64,000 nucleotides of DNA from a virus, in IMG/VR virus record IMGVR_UViG_3300027287_000002, positions 1 to 64,000 of that record. One strand, 5' to 3'. This document shows, in pieces, positions 39,486-48,500 of the stretch. Every line of letters begins with the position of its first letter. Within the stretch, counting starts at the first letter, position 1. The translations under genes were made by a program, and so were the position numbers. The notes under the pieces were generated by a model, which was not told the DNA's origin, did no database searches, and saw only the letters and a program-made list of their open reading frames with translations.

Positions 39486-39722
39486 ATGTTAGATCAATAC
39501 TCTTTCTACCAACACCTACAAAGTGGTACTCTTAACCACTATGTTTTAGACAGCCATCTTTGTAGCCATAACCTTTTTTCTTTTTCTCTTAAAAATAACT
39601 CTTTCTTTATTTTTTGCTTTCGTTTACCTAATGGTCAATGGTTTTTTACCAATGGCTTTAACAAAGCTAAAAAAATCCGAAACATCCACTCTTTTCTTTC
39701 AGGACTTACTCATGGATCTTGA
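39486..39722 (+). CDS. Small protein related to that at 59090 (78 aa)
   Basis: Start 39486 lies 1 bp after the previous stop, so translation is probably coupled. It shares LQSGTLNHYVLDSHLCSHNLFSFSL with VQSGTLNEFLCTKFYDHFFFLSL of the protein at 59090. Aromatic and beta-rich; cell role unknown. Its stop overlaps the next start (ATGGATCTTGA). Confidence 0.7.
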   Translation: MLDQYSFYQHLQSGTLNHYVLDSHLCSHNLFSFSLKNNSFFIFCFRLPNGQWFFTNGFNKAKKIRNIHSFLSGLTHGS

Positions 39723-40038
39723 TATTTTTAATGCTGTGAAAAACAGCATCTCTACCTGCAAGCAACATCTCTTAAATAATGATGTCCAATCCATTCAACA
39801 ATGGTGGATTATTGATCAAGGATATGACAGTTTTGAAAACATCTGTTATGCAAGTTCAGGTCCCCATTTCTATATTTATGATTTTGGTTTCCTCTCAAGA
39901 GATGAAGTTGAGATCATCTATGAACTCGATAGACAAAATGCACAAATCATTTCCCTTGCTTTAAATACAGGTGATCTTTCTCAATTGCCTACTGCTCTTG
40001 ATAATCTCAATAAAATCACTGAACTTTATCAAATTTAA
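39712..40038 (+). CDS. Unknown acidic small protein (108 aa)
   Basis: Start 39712 follows TTTCAGGACTTACTC and overlaps the previous stop by 11 bp. The protein (MDLDIFNAVKNSISTCKQHL) is acidic with a double-tryptophan (IQQWWIIDQGYDSF) and helical C-terminus. No family recognised. Confidence 0.68.
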   Translation: MDLDIFNAVKNSISTCKQHLLNNDVQSIQQWWIIDQGYDSFENICYASSGPHFYIYDFGFLSRDEVEIIYELDRQNAQIISLALNTGDLSQLPTALDNLNKITELYQI

Positions 40039-40048
40039 TTTTTTTCTC

Positions 40049-40081
40049 TACTTGCAATTTTTTTCTTTCTTAAGTGTTTAT
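40049..40081 (+). promoter_or_regulatory. Class A promoter
   Basis: TTGCAA 40052-40057 and GTGTTT 40074-40079, 22 nt apart, before 40124. Confidence 0.75.
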
Positions 40082-40123
40082 CTATTACAAATCCACTCCA
40101 CTCCAATATAAAGGTAGTTCTTT

Positions 40124-40669
40124 ATGTTTAAGTTTATCAATGATAAAGAAAATGCACCTTCTTTCAATAGTGCATCCTGTGACTTTGACCACGATGTTGA
40201 TTATGAAAAAGATTTTTGTCTCACTTCATATGTCAATCTTGCACTCACTGAAGATAACACTCCTGTCATTTATCTCAACTCCTTTGGTTTAAGATATAAA
40301 CACAGCGATAAGTTTTCTATCTCTATCTCTGAAGGTCGTATTTCCCAACATAAGACCATTCACAATAAAGAAGATGATAGTCAATCCGATTTCATTTACC
40401 TTAACAGTCCTACAGGTAAAATTACTCTTTCCGATTCCTTTAAATCTTTTTCTATCTCTTGGAAAAAAGATAACCAACAAGTTCAAATCACTACCAGCGA
40501 TTTGGATTCTGTTATCATCGATTTTGACAAAGGTGTTATTGATCCCAATATCCAAAGATATGTTGAGTTTATGATCGATATTTATGAAAATGCACCTGCA
40601 ACAGTTAAACCTTCTCTTTGGAAAAAGATTTCTAATATTCGTAACAAATTCGGTATCCTCACTCAATAA
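40124..40669 (+). CDS. Beta-rich early-type protein, paralog of 38481 (181 aa)
   Basis: AAAGGTAGTTCTTT precedes the ATG. FGLRYKHSDKFSISIS and TGKITLSDSFKSF match the protein at 38481 closely, whereas the N-terminal 55 residues differ. Function unknown. It is alone on its transcript. Confidence 0.78.
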   Translation: MFKFINDKENAPSFNSASCDFDHDVDYEKDFCLTSYVNLALTEDNTPVIYLNSFGLRYKHSDKFSISISEGRISQHKTIHNKEDDSQSDFIYLNSPTGKITLSDSFKSFSISWKKDNQQVQITTSDLDSVIIDFDKGVIDPNIQRYVEFMIDIYENAPATVKPSLWKKISNIRNKFGILTQ

Positions 40670-40862
40670 ATAAACTAATTTATCACCTTATCTGTTTTTC
40701 CAAGTGAGGTGCAGTCCATAGGCAGATACAATCTAAGTGTTTGATTTTATTCATTTCATCAAAAATCGTTTTTATTCAAGTAAATAAACTGCTAGACCAA
40801 TTTTAAAGATCATTTTTCTATCTATATTTTCTATATATTTGCATAAAAAGGAAAATGAAACC
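40670..40862 (+). other. 193-bp gap before the cyclase pair
   Basis: No gene seen. It contains a class A second box alone (AATCTAAGTGTTTG, GTGTTT at 40737) with no TTGCAA at 22-23 nt, and a long AT-rich stretch with TATATTTTCTATATATTTG just before the ribosome site AAAAAGGAAAATGAAACC. The cyclase pair may therefore be controlled differently from its neighbours. Confidence 0.5.
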
Positions 40863-41156
40863 ATGATAGAAAAACAAATAGACCATAATGAAATTATATC
40901 TATCTGTGCAGGTGCAGGCTATATAGCTACTCATATCGCACAGCATTACCAATTCTATTATCCTAAACTCTTTTCTTCCTGCATTGCTTTATTTGTATTA
41001 TGGCTTATATATGATCCTATAATACCAACCACAAACGAATGGTTATTGGCAGGTATTACAGGTTTCTTTAGTAATCTTATTATAGACCTATTCCACAAAC
41101 CTAATAATGTGATATTATCCAAACTAGATGCTATCTTAATGGAAATAAAAAAATGA
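40863..41156 (+). CDS. Small membrane protein coupled to the nucleotidyl cyclase (97 aa)
   Basis: Start 40863 (MIEKQIDHNEII) is supported by AAAAAGGAAAATGAAACC. Two to three hydrophobic segments are present (an IISICAGAGYIATHIA stretch, LFSSCIALFVLWLIYDPI, LLAGITGFFSNLIIDLF), then a short cytoplasmic-type tail. The stop codon overlaps the cyclase start (ATGA), so the two are made together. Arrangement resembles membrane-effector plus cyclase pairs, but the order and size differ from described Pycsar loci; a membrane anchor or regulator of the cyclase is equally plausible. Confidence 0.75.
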   Translation: MIEKQIDHNEIISICAGAGYIATHIAQHYQFYYPKLFSSCIALFVLWLIYDPIIPTTNEWLLAGITGFFSNLIIDLFHKPNNVILSKLDAILMEIKK

Positions 41157-41938
41157 GATTTGAAGAGAAAACACTAGCAATCGTATTACTTGATATTATA
41201 GGTAGCACTAAATTCGTTCAAATCGCAGGTGATCTCAAAGCCACTATGCTATTTCAAGTTCATGACAAAATGGTTAGAGATTTAATCATTAGGTTCAGTG
41301 GTCAAGAAATTGACAGATCAGATGGCTTTCTTATTTATTTTGAAACCATTCAGGATGCTGTCAACTTTGGTCTGTATTACCAAATGAATGTGCCTGATAA
41401 AACTAAACTTGCCTGCAGGATTGGTATCCATTGGTCTAATATTATTATTGTGCATCAAGATGCCAAATATGTACAAGGTGGTGCTAAACGAATGGAACTT
41501 GAAGGTGTTGGTAAAAACATCACAGCTAGAACTATGTCTATATGTGGCAAAGGTCAAGTCCTGCTCACTAAAGATGCTATGGATGAATTTAAAAAACAAG
41601 GCATTAATAGCTTTACTCCAAAATCCACTAAACAAACCTTTGTAGGTGCATATAAATTTAAAGGATTGAAACAATATATAGGCATCTATGCACTTGGTTT
41701 AGATAAAGACAGCTTGCGAATACCTGCTGATAGTGAAAAAGCTAAACGAATGGGTGGCTTAAATGTCTTATCTATGAATGAAAAAGATGTTGCTTTCTAT
41801 AATTACATCATTCAGATACTTGGCTGGATATTTATCCTTAGCTTTACTGTGATTTTCCTATTGCTCTTTTATTTATTCTTTGATCCTGTGCTTAGAGAAC
41901 AGATTTTATTAAGTTTAGGTATCATTTATCAAAAGTAA
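41153..41938 (+). CDS. Class III nucleotidyl cyclase with C-terminal membrane anchor (261 aa)
   Basis: Class III adenylyl/guanylyl cyclase domain: VLLDIIGSTKF (metal Asp14), EIDRSDGFLIYF (second metal Asp57), CRIGIHWSNIII, and GVGKNITARTMS, where Asn122 and Arg126 match the transition-state NxxxR pair. GKGQVLLTKDAMDEF is the end of the domain. All catalytic residues that I can place are present, so it is probably active; cAMP, cGMP or a pyrimidine cyclic nucleotide cannot be decided. One transmembrane helix near the end (ILGWIFILSFTVIFLLLFY) anchors it. Class III cyclases are uncommon in phages; signalling to, or interference with, host cyclic-nucleotide systems is the likely role. Confidence 0.87.
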   Translation: MRFEEKTLAIVLLDIIGSTKFVQIAGDLKATMLFQVHDKMVRDLIIRFSGQEIDRSDGFLIYFETIQDAVNFGLYYQMNVPDKTKLACRIGIHWSNIIIVHQDAKYVQGGAKRMELEGVGKNITARTMSICGKGQVLLTKDAMDEFKKQGINSFTPKSTKQTFVGAYKFKGLKQYIGIYALGLDKDSLRIPADSEKAKRMGGLNVLSMNEKDVAFYNYIIQILGWIFILSFTVIFLLLFYLFFDPVLREQILLSLGIIYQK

Positions 41939-42008
41939 CTGTTCAGAATACCCATTTTTTGAACACATAGCACAGGTAACTGTTCAAAATATCTACTTTT
42001 TGAACACT
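41935..42008. terminator. Two tandem hairpins (41-bp direct repeat) between convergent genes
   Basis: GTAACTGTTCA...TTTTTGAACAC occurs at 41935-41967 and again at 41976-42008. Each copy folds: TGTTCA/TGAACA (41940-41945 with 41960-41965) and TGTTCAAAA/TTTTGAACA (41981-41989 with 41998-42006). The first copy begins at the cyclase stop codon and the second ends at the stop of the opposite gene, as expected for a bidirectional terminator. Confidence 0.6.
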
Positions 42009-42232
42009 CAATATTGGTTTGATGGTATGGATAACTTTAAACCTGCGATTAAATGTTCTAATGGTAGGTCTTTAATATTAAGATATAACATATAGTTATG
42101 TCCTACAAGTTCTACATCACTTAATTCATTGATGTCTAAATCAAGTATATCAGGTACAATTTCATATAAGACTGTCTTATATGTAAAATTGCCACCTGCT
42201 AATAACTCATTTGCTTTTTCAAGTTTATTCAT
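42008..42232 (-). CDS. Unknown small acidic protein (74 aa)
   Basis: Start overlaps the upstream stop by 4 bp (ATGA). Sequence MNKLEKANELLAGGNFTYKT then acidic (PDILDLDINELSDVELVGHN). Third gene of a class A operon (42720, 42468, 42232). No family recognised. Confidence 0.7.
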   Translation of the reverse strand: MNKLEKANELLAGGNFTYKTVLYEIVPDILDLDINELSDVELVGHNYMLYLNIKDLPLEHLIAGLKLSIPSNQY

Positions 42233-42468
42233 AACTGCCTCACATAGACTTGGTGTGCCATTGAAAAAAAATCTGCATCTGTTTCATCTTCTACTTCTAC
42301 ATATATCTCAATATCATTATATTGATTCCATCCATATGGTTTTTCACTGCCATGTGGATAAAAATATGGATTGTTTAGATCAGATGGATTTTCTATAACT
42401 GTGTTATAACTCGCATATCCTTCTAAAGTATGTAGTTCATGCGATACTTTATGTATGAGATTTCTCAT
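42229..42468 (-). CDS. Unknown small acidic protein (79 aa)
   Basis: AAAAGGAAATGA precedes the ATG. The protein is mixed alpha/beta with EIYVEVEDETDADFFSMAHQ. Middle gene of the operon. Function unknown. Confidence 0.7.
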   Translation of the reverse strand: MRNLIHKVSHELHTLEGYASYNTVIENPSDLNNPYFYPHGSEKPYGWNQYNDIEIYVEVEDETDADFFSMAHQVYVRQL

Positions 42469-42483
42469 TTCATTTCCTTTTCT

Positions 42484-42720
42484 TTAATAGATTTCTGCTA
42501 TTCTTTTTTCTTCTCTTTTGATGTCTGTGAGTATATGATTACATAACTCAATATTAGTTATGGTCTTCTCTACTCTACCTCTGCCTTTGATTTGTTTATT
42601 GTCATGTGAAAATAAATACTCAATGCAATCCTTTTTAGGAATCACTGCAAAGGAATATCTTTTTCCTACTACATCAAACAATCTACCTAACATTGGGATT
42701 AAGTCTTTTTCTTCAATCAT
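42484..42720 (-). CDS. Unknown small protein (78 aa)
   Basis: CAGAAAGGAAAAAAGAA precedes the ATG and a class A promoter lies 30-60 nt upstream. Basic, mixed alpha/beta (RYSFAVIPKKDCIEYLFSHD). First gene of the operon. Confidence 0.7.
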   Translation of the reverse strand: MIEEKDLIPMLGRLFDVVGKRYSFAVIPKKDCIEYLFSHDNKQIKGRGRVEKTITNIELCNHILTDIKREEKRIAEIY

Positions 42721-42749
42721 TTCTTTTTTCCTTTCTGATTTACTTAATA

Positions 42750-42782
42750 GATAAACACTAAAGATAAATTTTTATTGCAAGT
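42750..42782 (-). promoter_or_regulatory. Class A promoter
   Basis: Minus-strand TTGCAA (42779-42774) and GTGTTT (42757-42752), 22 nt apart. Confidence 0.75.
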
Positions 42783-42786
42783 TCAT

Positions 42787-43242
42787 TTAAATTTTATAAA
42801 GTCTAAGAAAAGGTAGTAACAAGTCTGTAGATGCAAGTGCAGAATTAAAAAGAGAATTTAAGGATGACATTTTATGTAACATAAGATTATCGGAAACAAT
42901 AATTTCATCGGAAAGAATACCAAGAACATAAAGATTTTGATCTTTATCAAAAAAATGTGCAGGTAGTGAAGGATGTGGTGTGAAAGAATTTAAGATAACT
43001 TGATAGTATTCAAATTTCTGATGGATAAGAGAAAGAAAAAGATGTGCAACTTGTTCTGCTTGTTGAAAAGAGAAAGAGTATTTTCTTTGCAAGAAAGGTT
43101 TAAGAAGAAGTTTATGTGGTGAATCAAGAAATTCTTGAATGGTTTGTAAATCATGATCAAGAAGAACATGAAGATCAGAGACAGGTTGGATGTCAACCTG
43201 TGCAGAAGAGTTATCGAGTGCAAAATGGATATTGTAAAGCAT
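42787..43242 (-). CDS. Unknown protein, paralog of 44767 (151 aa)
   Basis: Clear homolog of the protein at 44767 on the other strand: EFLDSPHKLLLKPFLQRKYSFSFQQA / EFLDTPAKALLYPFFRNENFSFDDA, DKDQNLYVLGILSDE / DHDQNLHVLGLISSE, and the end LLPFLRLYKI / YLPFVRLYKI. Mostly helical. Two copies about 1.5 kb apart on opposite strands mean an inverted duplication. A class A promoter lies directly upstream. Function unknown. Confidence 0.78.
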   Translation of the reverse strand: MLYNIHFALDNSSAQVDIQPVSDLHVLLDHDLQTIQEFLDSPHKLLLKPFLQRKYSFSFQQAEQVAHLFLSLIHQKFEYYQVILNSFTPHPSLPAHFFDKDQNLYVLGILSDEIIVSDNLMLHKMSSLNSLFNSALASTDLLLPFLRLYKI

Positions 43243-43270
43243 AAGTGTTATCCTTTGTTAGAGTCAAAAG

Positions 43271-43303
43271 GATAACACTTATAAAAAAGAAAAATTGCAA
43301 GTT
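43271..43303 (-). promoter_or_regulatory. Class A promoter
   Basis: Minus-strand TTGCAA (43300-43295) and GTGTTA (43278-43273), 22 nt apart, just after the stop of the membrane-protein gene. Confidence 0.7.
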
Positions 43304-43304
43304 C

Positions 43305-43754
43305 TTATTTATCTTGATCAGGTTTAGGCATCCAATTTTCAATATTCTTATCAAGGACAACATTTTTATCATCTTTGGTTTTAACCAGAGGCTCACCATT
43401 AGCAAAAACACTTAACTTTTCTATTAAAGCATTCTGTATCTCAAATAGCTGATCTGATTTCATCTGTAAATGTATCTGTGCATCTCTTAACCTGCTTATT
43501 AAAGCAACACGATCCGCATTCGCTTGAGATAGCTTATCTTTAAGTTCGTTTATCTCTTCAGGTGATCTTCCTGAAGCAATCGTAAGCATACTTGGTATTT
43601 GACCTGTTAAGATACCTAAAGCACCTATCAATAATTCTCTATTGCTGTCTACGATTTGAAAGAAAGAGAGGAAAACAATAAGACCTAGAATTAAGACCAT
43701 GAATAAAACAGAAAACCACCAGCCTTTAGTTTTTTCATCATGCTGTTCGATCAT
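43305..43754 (-). CDS. Two-span membrane protein with coiled coil (149 aa)
   Basis: AAAAAAGGAGTCTT precedes the ATG. A charged start (MIEQHDEKTKGWW) is followed by a hydrophobic segment (FSVLFMVLILGLIVFLSFF), a second weaker one (LLIGALGILTGQIPSMLTIA), then a coiled coil (INELKDKLSQANADRVALIS) and a polar tail. Topology resembles phage holins or membrane-attached accessory proteins, but no family can be named. No clear class A or B promoter is visible. Confidence 0.72.
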   Translation of the reverse strand: MIEQHDEKTKGWWFSVLFMVLILGLIVFLSFFQIVDSNRELLIGALGILTGQIPSMLTIASGRSPEEINELKDKLSQANADRVALISRLRDAQIHLQMKSDQLFEIQNALIEKLSVFANGEPLVKTKDDKNVVLDKNIENWMPKPDQDK

Positions 43755-43809
43755 AAGACTCCTTTTTTTTGAGATGTTTAAGAATAAGAAAAAAATAAAA
43801 GATTAAATG

Positions 43810-43842
43810 AACTTGCAATAATTCTTAATCGCAAGTGTTTCT
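43810..43842 (+). promoter_or_regulatory. Class A promoter
   Basis: TTGCAA 43813-43818 and GTGTTT 43835-43840, 22 nt apart, before the group 43873-45219. Confidence 0.75.
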
Positions 43843-43872
43843 ACATATAACTAAACCATAAAGGATAAAAAA

Positions 43873-44169
43873 ATGATCCACTTTCAAGACCTACTAGAAA
43901 CCTTAATTTCTAAATACAGCAACCTCGAAATCACATCCGTGTGTAGTTTCGATGGTTATATCTTTACCTGTCAGTACACAGGTAAAGACCTCAAAAAACA
44001 AACAAGATTTACTCTTGTTTATAGAACACCTGTCAATAAAGCAATCTGTTCTTTCCTTTTGTCTATACAAGACAAAAATGGTGTTCAAATCGAAGATAGA
44101 TTTGAATCCTGTTCTTCACAAGACTGCCAAAAGGTAGTCAAAACCTTCTTACCAAAATCCATTAAATAA
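43873..44169 (+). CDS. Small early-type protein (98 aa)
   Basis: CATAAAGGATAAAAAA precedes the ATG. MIHFQDLLETLISKYSNLEI leads into beta strands (CSFDGYIFTCQYTGKDL). It resembles the next protein in length and pattern (helix, hairpin, charged end), and loosely the protein at 248. Function unknown. Confidence 0.72.
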   Translation: MIHFQDLLETLISKYSNLEITSVCSFDGYIFTCQYTGKDLKKQTRFTLVYRTPVNKAICSFLLSIQDKNGVQIEDRFESCSSQDCQKVVKTFLPKSIK

Positions 44170-44183
44170 TAAAGGACTTCATT

Positions 44184-44462
44184 ATGTTAAATCAAGCTAT
44201 CATCTCTACTCTTTCTTCTGTATATGCAAATCTCAATACTGATATTTGGCAAAATGGCAGTATTGATATCCATTTGGATGGCATTACTAAAATCCACATA
44301 CATGGTTTAAAACAAATCCAACAAGGTAAAACCTATATCTTAGTTCAAGTCCTTAAATGCACAGGTGAGTTTACAAAGTCTAGGTCTTTCTATATCGATG
44401 AAACTAAACCTGCATCTATCATTCCTAAACTTAAATTCTTATTGAACAAAAAAGAATGGTAA
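44184..44462 (+). CDS. Small early-type protein (92 aa)
   Basis: AAAGGACTTCATT precedes the ATG. MLNQAIISTLSSVYANLNTD then HLDGITKIHIHGLKQIQ and KTYILVQVLKC; likely the same fold as the preceding protein. It is 14 bp downstream of it, co-transcribed. Confidence 0.72.
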   Translation: MLNQAIISTLSSVYANLNTDIWQNGSIDIHLDGITKIHIHGLKQIQQGKTYILVQVLKCTGEFTKSRSFYIDETKPASIIPKLKFLLNKKEW

Positions 44463-44524
44463 CTTGCAATGAAACACCATCCTTATTACAATAACACTCT
44501 TTCTCAAAAAAAAGGATATGCTCT

Positions 44525-44767
44525 ATGAAAGCTACTCTTTTCTCTACCAATGGTACTAAATCAGAAATCGAACTCACTTCTTTTTCTCATGCACAATCTA
44601 TTGTTGATGGTCTTGTTGAAATCATTCCTATGAAGAATGATCTCATCCTTGTTAATGAAGAAGGTTTGGGATTAGAACTACCTTCTAATCCTTTCTTTCC
44701 TAACCTTAAAGGCAATATCCTTGTTGTCAATACCAAACTCTTTAACAACATTCCTTATAAAGACTAA
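44525..44767 (+). CDS. Small early-type protein (80 aa)
   Basis: AAAAAAAGGATATGCTCT precedes the ATG. The TTGCAA at 44464 lacks a clear GTGTTT at 22 nt, so this gene may share the promoter at 43810 or use a degenerate one. The protein is acidic and beta-rich (FSHAQSIVDGLVEIIPMKND). Its stop overlaps the next ATG. Confidence 0.7.
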   Translation: MKATLFSTNGTKSEIELTSFSHAQSIVDGLVEIIPMKNDLILVNEEGLGLELPSNPFFPNLKGNILVVNTKLFNNIPYKD

Positions 44768-45219
44768 TGTTTAGAACTCTACACAAACCTTTTCTTAATT
44801 CTTATGGCATTATTGAAATCTTGCCTATCTCTATCCAAACTCTCAACCAGCTTTATCAACAAGATCTTTCTCTTCTTTCTGAATTTTTAGATACTCCTGC
44901 TAAAGCACTCCTTTATCCTTTCTTTAGAAATGAAAACTTTTCTTTTGATGATGCACATAAAGCTGTTCATGCTTTATCTCATGCCATCACTCTCAAATAT
45001 CAGTTCTACATTTCTACTCTTAACTCTCTACAACCTACTCACTCTCTTTCTCTGTTCTCTGATCATGATCAAAACCTTCATGTGCTTGGTCTTATCTCAT
45101 CTGAAGAACACTCAGATGATGGTCTCCTACATAAAATGTCTACTACCAATTCTCTTTTTATGCACATCCTTCCTAATATCCAGCTCTATTTACCTTTTGT
45201 CAGACTCTATAAAATCTGA
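44767..45219 (+). CDS. Unknown protein, paralog of 42787 (150 aa)
   Basis: The start overlaps the previous stop (TAATG). Strong similarity to the protein at 42787 (EFLDTPAKALLYPF, DHDQNLHVLGLIS, YLPFVRLYKI). Mostly helical, with many Leu and His. Function unknown. Confidence 0.75.
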   Translation: MFRTLHKPFLNSYGIIEILPISIQTLNQLYQQDLSLLSEFLDTPAKALLYPFFRNENFSFDDAHKAVHALSHAITLKYQFYISTLNSLQPTHSLSLFSDHDQNLHVLGLISSEEHSDDGLLHKMSTTNSLFMHILPNIQLYLPFVRLYKI

Positions 45220-45517
45220 TTGCCTTTTTATTTACTTTAGTTATCTTAAAAAATCCCATTTCAATCTTTTCAACTACTTAGATAAAATTTTTCCCATATA
45301 GATATATTTTTGAAAAATCGAATAACCTATTTATATACTTTATTTTCCCAAAACTATTTTCCGTTTGGATTTTTTATTTTTATTTTTCAATGCGGGTTTA
45401 GTCTTTTCTGCATACAGGACACCTACACACACACTTGAAAGTGTTTTGTGTGTGTCTTTTATCGTCCTTAAAGGAACTTAAAAAGAGTTTTAGCTGAGAA
45501 ATAAAAGAATATGGAAA
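45220..45517. other. 298-bp gap between convergent genes
   Basis: AT-rich DNA without a convincing gene. The only structure seen is the hairpin at 45425-45460. Confidence 0.6.
45425..45460. terminator. Bidirectional terminator between convergent operons
   Basis: ACACAC-ACACTT (45425-45436) pairs with AAGTGT (45439-45444) and, past a TTT bulge, GTGTGT (45448-45453), followed by CTTTT. It is located between the end of the plus-strand group (45219) and the end of the 8.6-kb minus-strand gene (45518). Confidence 0.55.
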
Positions 45518-48500
45518 CTACTTTAAAGTGCCATTAACTTTATTTGCACGGATATTTAACCAATAGTATCTACTAGATCGTAAATCAAAACTATCAATAG
45601 TATCTTCAAGGAAAGACTTTAAAGCACTAGGTAGAGAATTGAGATAGCCATCTAAAATTAAGAAAGGATCTTCAATATAATATCTTCGATCAAGGATGCT
45701 GAGTCTTTGATTAGTAGGTGTATAAGGATATATATCTACATTGCCTATAATGTCTATGAATTGAGGATTAGTAATAGTAGTAGTATCATCTAAACCTAAA
45801 ATATCAAGATCAGATGAAGTGGCATAACCAGCATAGAAGAAATCTTGCCATGTAGATAAATAAGGTTGAGAGGCATATAAAGAAGAAAGATTATAGACAT
45901 AAGATAATAATCTTTCATAAAGCAGGTATGCAATGCAAGGCAAAGGAAGATCATTAGATTGAGAACTTAGTTCTACAATAGACCATTGAGCAATAGGAAT
46001 ATCAACAGTAGGAATAAGACTAAAAGGATAATCAGTAGGGTAAGGATTATCATAAGAAAGATAATCAGTACCTATTACAGGATCAAGAGTTAAAATTCTA
46101 GTGTTCGTATCTATTTCAACAATGTGATAAAGACCACGATTATCATCAAGAGTAGGATGATAAGAATTAGATCTAGCTTCTGCTTGTGGATTAGGATAAA
46201 TGAAAAGGTATTGACCTGTCTTTAGAATAGAAATATCTTCGGATAAAGGGAAAGGGAATTGGTTAGTATTTGTTATAGATACAGTAGTGTTAGAAGATAG
46301 GATAAGATTTTGAGTGATGAGATCATTATTGATAAGCTGGATAAGAGATTGTTCTATAGGTCGAGAGGATTGTTTATAGGCATAGTAAAGAGTGTTGCTA
46401 GTAGGAACTACAGATTGGTCGAAAATAAGACAGGTAAAATTAGATGGATAATTAATATTAGTGATACGAGCGAAAGGAGTAGAGGATTGGTAAAGAATAT
46501 CACCAATAGAAAGAGCAGTGATATTAGTAGGATAATTAAAGGTTTTTAAGTATGGATTGAGAGTAGTGATGGATGTAGCTTTGGTTTGGATTCTTAGGTA
46601 GAAGTTTTTAATGTAGTCAGCTTGAAAGGAAGAGAATTTTTTATCAAATCGTCTAGTTCGTCTAATAGAGAAAGTGACAGGTAGAGTAAGGTCATTAGGT
46701 AAAGGATTGTTATTAGGTAAAGGATTTGGGAAAAGGTATGTATTGATGTCATTTAAATAAGTGCTGTAGGTGGTGTTTGGATTAGCAAGATTAGCATTAA
46801 GCAAGCTAGGTGCAGTAGAGTTTAGTTTAATGGCAGGTGTTGTTATTGAGTATGTAAGTGTAGCAGTGGTTATATATGCTCTTAAGAAGAGAGTAGGAGA
46901 TGAGAAAGTGATTTTGTTATTAGATGTAGTGTTTGTATTAAAGAATTTGGTATGGTTGTTAACAGTGGCATTGGCATTAAAAGGGAAGGTAGAAGAAAAG
47001 TTATCAAAGTCTACGATGGTTTGACCTGTGACATATCCTGATGTTAGGTTGATGGGTGTTAAGATAGGAGTAGTGGTGTTTGTAGCATAGTCATATTGAA
47101 CAATAGTACCAATAGAGATAATTTTAGTGGTTGGATTGTAGCTAGTGCCTGTGCATTTATAGATAGTTTGATCTGAATCGATTTGGATAAAGATAGTTGT
47201 GTTAGTGAAAGTAGAAGTATCGAAATCATCTGTCATTTGGATTTGAGTATTATTAGCAGAAGAGAATTTAGGAAAGGATGGATTGAGATTGATGGAAATA
47301 GTAGGTGTTAATGCAGTTTCTTGAACGATACCTATAAGAGAAATACCTTTAAAGAAAACAAGATCATTAGGCAGGACATTAGTGATGGTGGATGAGATAT
47401 TAAAGAGAGTGAGATAATAAGCAGGATTAGATGAGTGATGAAAATAGGCTGTGTAATTAGTAGGTAGGTTGGATGAAGTGTCTACTTTAGCAGAGGTAAA
47501 GAGATTACCTTTAATATTACTGTATGGTAGAGTGGTGTTGCCTTTGCCAAAGAAAGAAGGGATTTTAAGAGTGTGTGTGGAAGGTTGGGAATAGAAAGTG
47601 TATGGTTGAGTAGCATTAGCAGAAAAAGAAGAATTAGATGCAATAGATTGGATAGATGTAGAAGAAGTATTTAAGTCATAATAAGAAATATCAGTGATAC
47701 CGATAATGAGTTCAGTTTGAACATTAACAGAGTCAATGGTTGAATTATGAGGTGCAAAATAAGAGAAGTTTAGATATTGGTGTGAGATAGAGCAACGATC
47801 TTCATTAATAGAAAGGTTATTATCATTATGGAAGGCATTATTGGAATGGTTATTAAGAGAGCAGGTGAAAGGGATCATGGTATTAAGAGGAATATCAGGA
47901 GTAAGACCATAAATAGAAGATAAGATGCCAACAGTTTGAAATTTAATTTCATTAATAGTGGATAGGTCGAGATTAGAGATATTATAGCTTGTGGGGGATG
48001 AGATGGATGTGATGACAGACCATTGCGATGTACCAGCATTATATGTGAATTGGATGCAAGTGTCTGTGAATGATTGAGATTGGATAAATTTAAAGATGAT
48101 AGGAGTTTGTTGAGTATTAAAAAGAGAAGTGAAATCGTAATTAGATGCAGATGGTACAAATTTTAATCTGTATTGATAAACTATAAATGGGAAAGCAGAA
48201 ATCTGGACAGGCGAGTAGACAATAAATTCATTGCCTGTGATGAAGTTAGAGATTTTGTATTCTACATTATTGTTATTAGAGTAGATATTCATTCTAGGAA
48301 TAATGAGTTCTGATTCGCTAGAAGATTGGAAGTAGCCTTGTTCTTTAATGATGGTAAGGTCGTTTTTATCTGTTGGATTAATATTATCAATAAGAGTACC
48401 TGTAGTCGTGTCGATATTTAAATCAAAGCGAATTTCATCTGGGTAGACAGGATTTGACGAGTAGGTTTTATAGAGGATGTCTTTAATATCTCTAGTAAGT

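Noticed and set aside
41318-41674. Antisense open frame inside the cyclase gene
   Set aside because: The sense frame carries the cyclase motifs; the antisense frame lacks a ribosome site and any recognisable content.
40863-41938. Cyclase pair as a typical Pycsar defence locus
   Set aside because: The cyclase itself carries a membrane helix, the membrane partner lies upstream and lacks a visible cyclic-nucleotide-binding domain; kept only as a candidate.
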